From assembly GCF_003287735.1 (NCBI RefSeq), contig NZ_NSCM01000011.1, positions 1 through 64,000 on the forward strand: a stretch of DNA of 64,000 bases, written 5' to 3'. Source of the stretch: Photorhabdus bodei. GTDB lineage: Bacteria; Pseudomonadota; Gammaproteobacteria; Enterobacterales; Enterobacteriaceae. The translations under genes were made by a program, and so were the position numbers. Below, piece after piece: positions 1-8,760 of the stretch. Under the pieces are notes generated by a model, which had not been told where the DNA came from, did no database searches, and saw only the letters and a program-made list of their open reading frames with translations. Numbering within the stretch: position 1 is the first letter of the stretch; each line of letters starts with the position of its first letter.

Positions 1-38
1 TTCACAGCATAGTGCCTTCCCAAAACAGGAATAATTAT

Positions 39-1026
39 GCTCTAAGCTATCTGTATGGCAGCATACTCGATAGTTTAGAGAATAAAGAAAACTTTCTATT
101 TTTAAACTGCCTGTGCGGCAGTGCACGCGGTAAATCTCCCCATGGGTCAATTTTACTGTTTCTAAGCTGCCTGTACGGCAGTGCACTTGAACTCATGATC
201 ACACAAACACTAAGTAATTTTCTAAGCTGCCTGTGCGGCAGTGCACGGCAGGTGTAAAACAGAGGATAAAAATTCATGTTTCTAAGCTGCCTGTGTGGCA
301 GTGCACGCTCTGATGGCGGTAATGCGGTTGCCTGAGAATTTCTAAGCTGCCTGTGCGGCAGTGCACCCTTTGGCTTGCAACTGATCCTGGGGATGTCATT
401 TCTAAGCTGCCTGTGCGGCAGTGCACTACTCATAACGTAAAGCAACACAACTGACAGCTTTCTAAGCTGCCTGTGCGGCAGTGCACAAGATAATCTGGAA
501 TTTCAGAAATAAAAGAACTTTCTAAGCTGCCTGTGCGGCAGTGCACCTTTTCCATCCTCAGTAAATACATGAAATACTTTTCTAAGCTGCCTGTGCGGCA
601 GTGCACGTAATACCATGATTAATGTTGTCAGTTTTTCTTTTCTAAGCTGCCTGTGCGGCAGTGCACCGGGTGGCAAAGGAAGCTGCCAACAAGCAACTTT
701 TCTAAGCTGCCTGTGCGGCAGTGCACCTTTCCGAATTGTTCCAACAGCCCCGCCAGCCTTTCTAAGCTGCCTGTGCGGCAGTGCACCGAAGATTACGGTA
801 ACCCTTTGATTTTCCCGTTTTCTAAGCTGCCTGTGCGGCAGTGCACGACTTTCTAATTCAGTTAAAAACAGATGTTTGTTTCTAAGCTGCCTGTGCGGCA
901 GTGCACTTTACTTTTGTCAATGGGGGTAAATGCTGCATTTTCTAAGCTGCCTGTGCGGCAGTGCACCTTCAGCGCCTGAGCTATTTTGTGGTGCTGAATT
1001 TCTAAGCTGCCTGTGCGGCAGTGCAC
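39..1026 (-). CRISPR. Type I-F CRISPR array 1 (17 repeats, 16 spacers)
   Basis: Seventeen 28-bp repeats begin every 60 bases from 39 to 999, separated by 32-bp spacers. On the minus strand the repeat starts GTGCAC, has the palindromic core CTGCCGCACAGGCAG and ends CTTAGAAA, the subtype I-F (Ypest) form, so the crRNA precursor is read on the minus strand from a leader at the high-coordinate end. The repeat at 39 is heavily degenerate and that at 99 has two changes, as expected at the old, leader-distal end. The repeats at 159 (A in place of G in the core) and 279 are single-base variants. No cas gene is in the window, so the array must rely on cas genes elsewhere or be inactive. Confidence 0.97.
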
Positions 1027-1180
1027 CGTTACATATTAACTTTAACATGCTGATTTTTAAATAGCATAGCTATTAAAAAGTGAAAAACCCTTTTTATAAG
1101 GCATAATTAATTTATCTATAAAATCAATCAATTACAACTCCCTTCAAAAAAAGGGTAAAAATAAGGTAGCAGCAAAAATA
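1027..1180 (-). promoter_or_regulatory. CRISPR leader of array 1, with IHF-type site
   Basis: The sequence after the last repeat is clearly homologous to that after array 2 (7809 onward), starting with the shared GTTACATATTAAC. It holds an inverted pair, ACCCTTTTT near 1087 and AAAAAGGGT near 1148. Between them, at 1122-1134, lies AATCAATCAATTA, a perfect match to the IHF consensus WATCAANNNNTTR. Known: IHF assists leader-end spacer integration in type I-F systems. Inferred: this is the adaptation leader and also carries the array promoter. Confidence 0.8.
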
Positions 1181-1652
1181 CCATCACATACTTAAGTCGC
1201 CTGTCCTAAGCCTAAGATCTATGCAGTAAGTGAGAATTGTTGCCTGTAAAATGTTCAATGATGATGGAGCCATTCACTGATCTCTGTCATCAACAAAAAT
1301 TATCACCTTTTATCTCACAGCCCTTTTCAATAATGACATCATTCAACACACCAACAGTTGCATTAATTTCACCATGCATTTAAATATTGAAAAGTTCAGT
1401 GTTATCCAATTTACCAAGTTTCCAATTCAATCAAATTCCTCTACTCATGAATTATTTTATTTTCATTCACCTGTTTTATTAACTAATAAGCCTATAATGA
1501 CTCACTTCCAGAATATACCTCTATTATATCAATCATTGATATAAACCATTTCAGCAGCCATTCCCATCATTAAATAAAAATATTAGGTTATTTTCTCATG
1601 TATCTCACATTCCACTCTATCTGAACAATGGTGGATTATCTCTATAATTAAG
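1181..1652. other. Gene-free AT-rich stretch between CRISPR leader and orphan gene
   Basis: No open frame with a credible ribosome binding site was seen on either strand. The DNA is AT-rich, and I found no clear repeat or regulatory motif in it. Confidence 0.5.
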
Positions 1653-1683
1653 AAAATGCCCTGAAAATATCAGAGCATTTTTT
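1653..1683 (-). terminator. Rho-independent terminator of the orphan gene
   Basis: On the minus strand AAAATGCTCTGA pairs with TCAGGGCATTTT around a five-base loop, followed by a short T-rich tail. It lies about 20 bases past the stop codon of the gene at 1706-2137. The plus strand also gives a stem with a run of Ts, so it may act in both directions. Confidence 0.75.
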
Positions 1684-1705
1684 AAATTAAACGCATTGCT
1701 TGCTA

Positions 1706-2137
1706 TTATCGCCGTAGTATGGTGTAAGAAAATATCATGTTACGAAGATAATCGTTGTCAATTTTATTATCAATGATTTCATCGGTCTCAAGAATCAATC
1801 GATGAGTTGGCTCTTTTGAGCAAAGAATCATAAGTCGCATTTTGTCTTTTATAAGCCAGCTATCATTGCTTGCCGGACTAAACCAGTAAGACTTAATCAA
1901 GATATTACCCTGACTATCACAAGGCATTTCATTAAATTTCACTGTCCAGTTAGCATCAACTTCCATTTCTTTATCGATAGGCCCGTTCTCACCTTTAATA
2001 TCAACAGAACCATAAAATAGGAAATCACCATCAACAAGGTGAACTTTACCGTCACTCCATCTCGAATATCCTAACCCAATATTTTTAGGAATATTTACCA
2101 ACGTTTGATATTGAACACCTTTAACTGAATACATCAT
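1706..2137 (-). CDS. Hypothetical protein, 143 residues
   Basis: I do not recognise this protein. It is rich in Trp, Tyr and alternating hydrophobic residues, suggesting a beta-rich fold, and has no signal peptide or membrane segment. It looks real: an AAGGGG ribosome binding site sits about eight bases before the paired ATG codons at 2137 and 2134, and a rho-independent terminator follows the stop. It stands alone in very AT-rich DNA, between a CRISPR leader and phage tail genes, which suggests horizontally acquired cargo. No function is proposed. Confidence 0.6.
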   Translation of the reverse strand: MMYSVKGVQYQTLVNIPKNIGLGYSRWSDGKVHLVDGDFLFYGSVDIKGENGPIDKEMEVDANWTVKFNEMPCDSQGNILIKSYWFSPASNDSWLIKDKMRLMILCSKEPTHRLILETDEIIDNKIDNDYLRNMIFSYTILRR

Positions 2138-3035
2138 GTTTCAATCCCCTTTGGTATAATTACTGTATGAAAATAGAATTCAACCACTCCGGATTTAACT
2201 AACAAATGCAATATTATTACTCTATGAATAAATAATTTCATATTCCTTTAAATAATTCATTAGTTTTTCCATTCCATATTTTATAGTCAATTATTTAACC
2301 TGATTATAAATAAATTTATCCATCAACAAAAAACTTTACTAAATCCTGATATTTTAAAAAGACAACTTTAAATCACTCATATTATTGCAAAAAAAATCAT
2401 TTAAATAAATTAATTTTTCATATGAAATCAAATTAATCCTTTGCATTAAAAAACCTATAAACCATTATTTTTAATTCTAAAAAATCACATGCATTCCAAT
2501 TAAAAATTAATTATAAAAATATTATTTGATATTTATCGCATATAAAAATGAATAGAATAAACAGTTATCAAACACCAATTTATCATTATTATTCATTATG
2601 AGGTAACTCAGCATTAACCACTTTTGTATACAACGTACATATTTCAATATTAAATTAAATTTTACAGATAAAATCGCTTGTAATCTATAGTACCAAATGA
2701 CTGAAATAATAAGGAAAAAATAGAATAAAGCTTATATAAACCCTGACCAAGTTTTTGAAATTTAAAATAATAGTGAATTTAACACCCCTACCTTATCATT
2801 TCACTCCAATATAATTATAAAAATAAAACGGGCTAACAAAAACTTGAGTGAAATTATTATAAAAACCCATTCAGAGATTATAACCCACATTAATAAATAA
2901 CAATTAAATTAATTCCAAAAATAAAACCATACACATCTCCACACATAAAAAAATATTATCATGAAATTACAACTATCTGAAAGAAAAAGGAGAAATTATT
3001 GAACAATGGGAAAGTAAGCTGCTATCACTGTGGTC
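2138..3035. other. Gene-free, extremely AT-rich stretch
   Basis: About 900 bases made mostly of A/T runs, with stops in all frames. No gene, tRNA or long repeat was recognised. Its composition is markedly more AT-rich than the flanking core genes, as is common in decayed or imported DNA in these genomes. The promoter of the 143-residue gene must lie at its low-coordinate edge. Confidence 0.5.
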
Positions 3036-3056
3036 AATAAGGGCCAAATGGCCCTA
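3036..3056 (-). terminator. Terminator of the tail-fibre gene
   Basis: On the minus strand AGGGCCA pairs with TGGCCCT around a two-base loop, followed by TATT. It lies directly after the stop codon of the tail-fibre gene. The T tract is short, so termination strength is uncertain. Confidence 0.55.
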
Positions 3057-3059
3057 TCA

Positions 3060-3956
3060 TTATGCAGCCCTTACAATGTAGTTAAATGCGATATTACGAG
3101 GGCGATTCTCTGGGGCTACAGGAACAACCCTTGATGCCAGGAATCCAAAGCCATATGGAGTATCCGTGTCAGAAATATTTACTGATTTGAAACTGCCATC
3201 TGTGGCTATTCCAAGAACTTGACTAGCATAAATAGCCCCTCTTGTTGCCAAATGATAGTTTGGTGTTACCATGCCGGCGAATGAACCCTCAATATTTCTA
3301 ATGGCATCCCCCTGAGAAGTTAAAATTCTACGGCCACTATCAACACCTCGTTTATCATCCCAACCTCGAATAAATTCCCCTCTTAAATCGGGCAATTTAC
3401 CGTCAGGATAAGCTTCTGCTAACTTTGGGTACTGTAATTTATCGAAAGCTGAACCGTTACAAGTGAAATAGCCAACAGGTGGATTGGGCAATGGCCAGGG
3501 AATAGGAGAACCAACAGGAACTTCATTGACTGTTTTAATTCGATTATCTGTATATTCACGCAATGAATTTACTATTTCCTGAGCAAGCTTTTGTGTAACT
3601 ACCAATGTGTCACTATCGCCAATCACATTTGTGAGCTGGGCAGCACCTTTTTGTGTTAATGAAGCACAAGGAATGTTTGTTGCAATTTTTTGTTCTAACG
3701 CTCGATTTAATTGTGCAGTAAGTTTGGCTATGCCCCCATTATCCAAAACATCAGCGCCAGATTGTTCCGCAATAAAATTAGCTACAACAGATGATATTAT
3801 TGAAGATTGGCGTAATACCTTATTTAACACATGAGTAGAAACATTCTCTGGTGGAAACCCCGTCTGTAAACTCTGACTTTCTTCATATTTTTCTTGATTC
3901 ACTATATTAGCATCATCACTAATAGAAAAAGCTTTAAAATCATTTCTTTGGTTCAT
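3060..3956 (-). CDS. Phage tail-fibre / tail-collar protein
   Basis: This 298-residue protein resembles tail-fibre proteins of P2- and lambda-like phages and phage-tail-like particles, which bind the host surface. The middle and C-terminal parts carry the tail-collar hallmark: a VGSPIPWP segment followed by GYFTCNG and a YPKLAEAYPDGKLPDLRGEFIRGWD-type stretch, then R.I.S.QGDAIRNI. AAGGAAGG sits just before the ATG. There are no other structural phage genes here, only a decayed tail-fibre-assembly gene upstream, so it is probably a surviving fragment of a prophage or a fibre-exchange cassette rather than part of a working phage. Confidence 0.85.
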   Translation of the reverse strand: MNQRNDFKAFSISDDANIVNQEKYEESQSLQTGFPPENVSTHVLNKVLRQSSIISSVVANFIAEQSGADVLDNGGIAKLTAQLNRALEQKIATNIPCASLTQKGAAQLTNVIGDSDTLVVTQKLAQEIVNSLREYTDNRIKTVNEVPVGSPIPWPLPNPPVGYFTCNGSAFDKLQYPKLAEAYPDGKLPDLRGEFIRGWDDKRGVDSGRRILTSQGDAIRNIEGSFAGMVTPNYHLATRGAIYASQVLGIATDGSFKSVNISDTDTPYGFGFLASRVVPVAPENRPRNIAFNYIVRAA

Positions 3957-4265
3957 ATACCTTCCTTAAATTAAATAACATTATTTCACAATCAGTATAC
4001 TTAAATCATTGTAAAAACAATCCCCTTGCAACTCATGCCAATCAAAGTCTAGTTTAGAAAAATAATAATGTGTTGTTCTTATTCCTTATAAGGTTAACTA
4101 ATTTTGTATAATTGGTTACAATAAGCAATTCAATATCAAGCAGTTACTATTATCTCTCTTCTTTCATTTCTTACTATAATTTTTCTATTTCAGGTTATAG
4201 ACTGAATCTCTTTTAATATCCTAATTCAAACATCAACAAAACCATTGTATGAACGACCTGTTTAT
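3957..4265. other. Gene-free stretch upstream of the tail-fibre gene
   Basis: About 300 AT-rich bases that separate the tail-fibre gene from the tail-fibre-assembly remnant. Apart from the ribosome binding site at the low edge, no feature was recognised. Confidence 0.4.
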
Positions 4266-4620
4266 TCAGGCTATTAGCTGTTCCAGCCACGGAACATCAG
4301 ACAATTGCAGAACGTCAACACGAATAAAAGTAATAGCCGGTATTTTTTCCATTCGAATAGAGAAGCTTTCCCTGTTTCTGTGGCGATTTCTAAATCAACA
4401 GAGTGTTGTAGCAATGAGAGTGTTTCATTTGCTTGTTGTGTAACAATTCTGCTTGCTGTTGTTTTGCATCGTTGATTTGATGAGATTTCAAGAGGTCTTT
4501 ATCTTGAGGTTTTATTGTTTCAACTTATCGAGCTGTTAGTTCCATATTTCTAGCATCCTTGCCCATCACAGCTATGGGGTACATTGAATAGATGCCAATA
4601 AACAATAATGGAGATTTTGG
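4266..4620 (-). pseudogene. Tail-fibre assembly protein remnant (frameshifted)
   Basis: No single frame covers this region, but on the minus strand successive pieces read as the C-terminal half of a tail-fibre assembly (Tfa/caudo_TAP) protein. One piece contains QANETLSLLQHSVDLEIATE followed by FEWKKYRLLL. After a frameshift near 4330 the text resumes as IRVDVLQLSDVPWLEQLIA and a stop at 4266. Such proteins end in exactly this pattern (FEWKKYR..L.RVD......W). Further upstream another frame holds DARNMELTAR ending in a stop. At least two frame disruptions make it a pseudogene. The upstream limit is approximate. Confidence 0.7.
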
Positions 4621-4685
4621 TCAGGGATCTTTCTTTGATTTTATTGGAAAAAGTAGAATTTATAAGACGTGATGAGAAGTAGAAG

Positions 4686-4773
4686 TGGCGGAGGAGGAGA
4701 GATTCGAACTCTCGGATGGTTTCCCATCGGCGGTTTTCAAGACCGCTGCCTTAAGCCGCTCGGCCACCCCTCC
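4686..4773 (-). tRNA. serT: tRNA-Ser (anticodon UGA)
   Basis: An 88-base type II tRNA with a long variable arm, encoded with its CCA. The acceptor stem GGAGGGG pairs with CTCCTCC (one G-U pair). The anticodon TGA lies at 4737-4739, inside GGTCTTGAAAACC, and GTTCGAATC forms the T arm. In E. coli serT also precedes the tusE/acyP/hspQ group. Its 3' end faces the phage remnant, the usual side of integrase insertion, although no second att copy was seen. Confidence 0.96.
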
Positions 4774-4957
4774 GCAATGGCGTGCACTATAAACAGCACC
4801 GAGAAAGATGTAAAGTATCCTTCTGTTCGATTGCCGTAAATTTACCCTTTTTCATGGTTGTTGGCTTATTTTATCCGCACATATGCATACCATCCTTGGG
4901 TATGGAAGTGATTTTTGCTAAATTACGGCTACTTTTCTTTAATGGTTATTAATGATT

Positions 4958-5287
4958 ATGCTGGTATTCGAAGGTCAAGAAATCGAAACCGATGCGCAAG
5001 GTTATCTGAAAAACAGTAGTGACTGGCAGGAAGCAATAGCTTTACTCCTCGCCGAACAGGAAGAAATCACTTTGACTGAACAGCATTGGGAAGTCATTCG
5101 TTTTATCCGGGAATTTTATAAGGAGTTTAATACATCCCCGGCTATCCGTATGTTAGTAAAAGCGATCGCACAAAAGTATGGCGAAGAAAAAGGCAACAGC
5201 CGCTACCTTTATCGTCTGTTTCCCAAAGGGCCAGCAAAGCAGGCAACTAAGATTGCCGGTCTGCCAAAACCGGTAAAATGTATCTAA
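4958..5287 (+). CDS. tusE: Sulfur carrier protein TusE (tRNA 2-thiouridine relay)
   Basis: A 109-residue DsrC-family protein. TusE accepts sulfur from the TusBCD complex and passes it to MnmA for 2-thiolation of U34 in tRNA Lys, Glu and Gln. The sequence is nearly colinear with E. coli TusE, including [10 protein letters not shown], the [18 protein letters not shown] block and the C-terminal GLPKPVKCI with the acceptor Cys second from the end. I chose ATG 4958 because it gives the E. coli length and start ([12 protein letters not shown]). An ATG two codons earlier (4952) is also possible, and neither has a strong ribosome binding site. It converges with acyP. Confidence 0.95.
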   Translation: MLVFEGQEIETDAQGYLKNSSDWQEAIALLLAEQEEITLTEQHWEVIRFIREFYKEFNTSPAIRMLVKAIAQKYGEEKGNSRYLYRLFPKGPAKQATKIAGLPKPVKCI

Positions 5288-5300
5288 TCAATAAACTAGC

Positions 5301-5579
5301 TCAGTGGCGGACTCTAAAATCCACAATATCCTCCACTGCGCAGGATTGAGATGAAAAGTTATCTATTCGTGCTCCCGGTGGACCACCCTGCTCCAACCAA
5401 TGGGTTAATTTATTTAATTGTTCACTATCGCCATAAGCTACGATTTTGACACTACCGTCATGCAAATTACAGACATAACCTGTCAACCTATTAAGTTTCG
5501 CCCAACGAAAAGTTTGATAACGAAACCCAACTCCCTGAACCCGACCATAAACATAAATTGTTACCCCATATTTAATCAT
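5301..5579 (-). CDS. acyP: Acylphosphatase
   Basis: A 92-residue cytosolic enzyme that hydrolyses the carboxyl-phosphate bond of acyl phosphates. It carries both family signatures: GRVQGVGFRYQT, whose Arg binds phosphate, and GYVCNLHDGSVKIVAYG, containing the catalytic Asn. Length equals the E. coli YccX protein. It is convergent with tusE, 13 bases apart. In E. coli the rRNA methyltransferase gene rlmI lies between acyP and hspQ, and it is absent here. Confidence 0.94.
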   Translation of the reverse strand: MIKYGVTIYVYGRVQGVGFRYQTFRWAKLNRLTGYVCNLHDGSVKIVAYGDSEQLNKLTHWLEQGGPPGARIDNFSSQSCAVEDIVDFRVRH

Positions 5580-5740
5580 AATTACCCCCTAATCAACCAC
5601 TCACCTTGCGGTATCGCTCACATATATAGTTAAGCACGCGACTCTTGGTTGTGTTTTATATTTACTACAGCTAACCTGAAATAGATGAAGTCACATTTGC
5701 AATTTAAAACAAAAAATGACTTCAACCACCGGGTACGGCT

Positions 5741-5768
5741 CTTGTAATTCACCTTACTGCCCTTATAT
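5741..5768 (+). promoter_or_regulatory. Candidate heat-shock (sigma-32) promoter of hspQ
   Basis: CTTGTAA at 5741-5747 is followed, after 12 bases, by CCCTTATAT at 5760-5768. This resembles the sigma-32 pattern CTTGAAA-N11-16-CCCCATNT, and it lies about 35 bases before the hspQ start. Because hspQ is a heat-shock gene in E. coli the assignment is reasonable, but it rests on motif similarity alone. Confidence 0.4.
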
Positions 5769-5801
5769 CAATGTCAATACAAGACTTCTTTGGAGGTGAC
5801 T

Positions 5802-6122
5802 ATGATTATCGCCAGCAAATTCGGTATCGGCCAACAAGTACGTCACAAACTTCTGGGTTATTTGGGAGTCATCGTGGATATTGATGTGGAATACTCGCTG
5901 GAACAACCCCAAGAGGATGACATTGCATCCAATGCTACCCTGCGTTCCGCTCCCTGGTATCACGTTGTGATGGAAGACGACAATGGTCAACCTGTACATA
6001 CTTATCTGGCCGAAGCACAATTAGCCTATGAAACATCCGATGAACATCCAGAGCAACCTTCTCTCGATGAGCTAGCAGAATCCATCCGCCATCAACTACT
6101 GGCCCCAAGACTGCGCAATTAA
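5802..6122 (+). CDS. hspQ: Heat shock protein HspQ
   Basis: A 106-residue hemimethylated-DNA-binding (YccV-like) family protein. In E. coli HspQ is a heat-shock protein that destabilises mutant DnaA, and in related bacteria it acts as an adaptor and substrate of Lon. Diagnostic stretches are [20 protein letters not shown], the [10 protein letters not shown] segment and [19 protein letters not shown] sits just before ATG 5802, so this start is clear and gives the E. coli length (105). CRISPR array 2 begins only 38 bases downstream. Confidence 0.95.
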
Positions 6123-6159
6123 TCCTCTATTTATACCAAACAACCTAGGCAGTTATCGT

Positions 6160-7808
6160 GTTTTAAGCTGCCTGTACGGCAGTGCACAAAGAATCAGTGT
6201 CTAAATTAAATGAATCCACTTTCTAAGCTGCCTGTACGGCAGTGCACTCAGTCCCTCACTGGACCAAATTTATAGCAACTTTCTAAGCTGCCTGTACGGC
6301 AGTGCACCATGACTGAGGGAAACCGTTGGTTGAGTCTCTTTTCTAAGCTGCCTGTACGGCAGTGCACTTACAGTCATACCCTTCGTAGTAGGCGTAGTAT
6401 TTCTAAGCTGCCTGTACGGCAGTGCACGTGAGTTAATAAATAAAAGGTGATTGTTATGATTTCTAAGCTGCCTGTACGGCAGTGCACTCGCAGATTTGCG
6501 CCGGGCCATGCGTCTGGACATTTCTAAGCTGCCTGTACGGCAGTGCACAATGCCAGAGCGCCCCATGATTCTGTTTAAGCTTTCTAAGCTGCCTGTACGG
6601 CAGTGCACAGCATCAGTCGTCTTTGTTTTGCGCATGTCACTTTCTAAGCTGCCTGTACGGCAATGCACATTCAGAAAACAAAAAATACTCCAGCTAAATC
6701 TTTCTAAGCTGCCTGTACGGCAGTGCACTTTATTTGAAATATAAACTTTTGAGCCATTTGTTTCTAAGCTGCCTGTACGGCAGTGCACACTGGCAAGTGT
6801 CGTTTAATGAACCTGCGGATTTTCTAAGCTGCCTGTACGGCAGTGCACGGGGTTGCGATGTTCTCGGTCACCTTTGTGCCTTTCTAAGCTGCCTGTACGG
6901 CAGTGCACCTGCGGCATCAAAAATTTCCCAAAGCTCATACTTTCTAAGCTGCCTGTACGGCAGTGCAAAGAACGCAATATTGCATCTAGGAATTTATTGT
7001 TTTCTAAGCTGCCTGTACGGCAGTGCACTCATGCGAAGTTGCAAGGTATTTAATTTTCCGTTTCTAAGCTGCCTGTACGGCAGTGCACTCATAAAGTTAG
7101 ATACGAATACTAAAACATCATTTCTAAGCTGCCTGTACGGCAGTGCACCACTTGACGGAGTACTCTATCCCGAAGTGACCTTTCTAAGCTGCCTGTACGG
7201 CAGTGCACCTGAATTTGGCTTCTCTTCTGCATTGCCTCCTTTTCTAAGCTGCCTGTACGGCAGTGCACTCGCCGGCATTCCTGTACCGATTGATCTGAAT
7301 TTTCTAAGCTGCCTGTACGGCAGTGCACTCAGATATTACTAGTCGATTAGTTGCTGCGGCTTTCTAAGCTGCCTGTACGGCAGTGCACCCAATTTAAATG
7401 AATCGGTTACAACTACTGTGTTTCTAAGCTGCCTGTACGGCAGTGCACGTTAGCGTCCTCTTGCCTTCTGGCACGTAAGATTTCTAAGCTGCCTGTACGG
7501 CAGTGCACGATTCCAATCCACACTGTATGCGTGTTAACTGTTTCTAAGCTGCCTGTACGGCAGTGCACTTTTAAATGCATTTATGTCAGCCATGCACTCG
7601 TTTCTAAGCTGCCTGTACGGCAGTGCACATTGAAGTTCGAATCGGCTGAACACCTCACCGTTTCTAAGCTGCCTGTACGGCAGTGCACGTTCGTAAGTAT
7701 CGAAAACGATCTAACGCAGTTTTCTAAGCTGCCTGTACGGCAGTGCACTTATTGGAAAGAGCGGACGGTGAAGATATTGATTTCTAAGCTGCCTGTACGG
7801 CAGTGCAC
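6160..7808 (-). CRISPR. Type I-F CRISPR array 2 (28 repeats, 27 spacers)
   Basis: Twenty-eight 28-bp repeats with 32-bp spacers, except that the spacer at 6488-6520 is 33 bases. The core on the minus strand is CTGCCGTACAGGCAG, differing by one base from the usual core of array 1, and the repeat ends CTTAGAAA, the I-F form. Transcription is inferred to run on the minus strand from the leader beyond 7808. The leader-distal repeat at 6160 is altered at its start. Two internal repeats are also altered: 6641 (CAATGCAC in place of CAGTGCAC) and 6941 (GCAGTGCAA). There is no neighbouring cas operon: hspQ lies on one side and yccU on the other. Confidence 0.97.
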
Positions 7809-7966
7809 TGTTACATATTAACCTTAAGTTGCTGACTGTTAAAGAATATAGTGATAAAAAATGAAAAAACCCTTTTTTCAGGAGATATTTTATTTTTCTT
7901 TTAAATCAATAGGTTGTTTTTTGATGATAAAAAAGGGTCAAAACTGGGGCACAACAAAAGCACCAT
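7809..7966 (-). promoter_or_regulatory. CRISPR leader of array 2, with IHF-type site
   Basis: Homologous to the leader of array 1: it starts with GTTACATATTAAC, has an AACCCTTTTTT tract near 7868 and its partner AAAAAAGGGT near 7929. Between them, at 7904-7916, AATCAATAGGTTG matches the IHF consensus WATCAANNNNTTR perfectly. The IHF match begins 96 bases beyond the last repeat, exactly as in array 1. Confidence 0.8.
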
Positions 7967-8223
7967 ATCTTATAGCAATAAAAGTGTAGATTCTGGCAAA
8001 ATTTAACAGACATAAGAGCAACTAAACTTGCCTTAAGATATTGTAAAAATAGATTTTATAAGATGTCTAGAAAAGTAAACTCAATATCCAATTCAAACAT
8101 TATTTTGAACACTTTGAACCCGGACACCGCTTCTCATCCAACGCCTTAAGTTTGTATTAGATATTGGTGTCAGGATCCCTTCATCTATTGATTAGAAACC
8201 AAATAACTACAAGCTGACAAATA
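7967..8223. other. Gene-free stretch between CRISPR leader 2 and yccU
   Basis: AT-rich, with no credible gene or structured RNA recognised on either strand. Confidence 0.4.
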
Positions 8224-8637
8224 TTATTTTTCGAGTCCCAATCTTGGAATTTCAATTTTTGGGCAGCGATCCATAACAACATCCAGACCTGCTTCCTCTG
8301 CCAATATTTTTGCTTGCTCATTAATAACACCAAGTTGCAACCAGAGCACTTTTGCTTTGATATCTATAGCTTCTTGCGCAATGTCATATGCAGCGTCAGC
8401 ATTACGGAATACATCAACCATATCAACAGCCTGTGGAATATCTGCCAGTTGTGCATACACTCGTTGCCCAAGCAGTGTTTGTCCGGCAAGCTTCGGGCTG
8501 ACAGGAATCACCTGATAGCCTTGTTCCAGTAAATAAGCCATAACTTTATAACTTGGACGAGCAGTCTTTTCACTCGCACCTACCAACGCGATAGTTTTTA
8601 CTCGTTTCAATATGTCCGCAATTTGCTGATCACTCAT
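8224..8637 (-). CDS. yccU: CoA-binding protein YccU
   Basis: A 137-residue single-domain protein with a Rossmann-type CoA-binding fold (CoA_binding_2). The N-terminal [19 protein letters not shown] segment is the nucleotide-binding loop, and the middle [16 protein letters not shown] and [11 protein letters not shown] stretches are typical. Length matches E. coli YccU. AAGGAG lies seven bases before the ATG. It is transcribed away from mgsA as in E. coli. No enzymatic role is established for the family. Confidence 0.93.
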   Translation of the reverse strand: MSDQQIADILKRVKTIALVGASEKTARPSYKVMAYLLEQGYQVIPVSPKLAGQTLLGQRVYAQLADIPQAVDMVDVFRNADAAYDIAQEAIDIKAKVLWLQLGVINEQAKILAEEAGLDVVMDRCPKIEIPRLGLEK

Positions 8638-8760
8638 TTTTTACTCCTTAAAATCCGATATTTTCACTTTGTTTATTTATTGCAATGTATATGATAAACG
8701 TTGTTATCAATTGAGCTCACTACGATCGAAAACACAATAACGATTATCAAAGGTATCTTC

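Noticed and set aside
1..38. A further degenerate CRISPR repeat expected at the 60-base period before position 39
   Set aside because: Only its last few bases would lie in the window and they (TTCACAGC) match too poorly to claim.
12..856. Long open frames running through CRISPR array 1
   Set aside because: They encode the repeat in translation every 20 residues, because the 60-base period is a multiple of three; they have no ribosome binding sites and are not genes.
4249..4443. Plus-strand 64-residue frame opposite the tail-fibre-assembly remnant
   Set aside because: The minus strand carries recognisable fragments of a known family; the plus-strand frame is its shadow.
4686..4773. attL/attR pair of a phage integrated in serT
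   Set aside because: No second copy of the tRNA 3' end was found between 1 and 4685, so only the suggestive location remains.
6270..7821. Open frames through CRISPR array 2 on both strands
   Set aside because: Same artefact: periodic translation of repeats and spacers.
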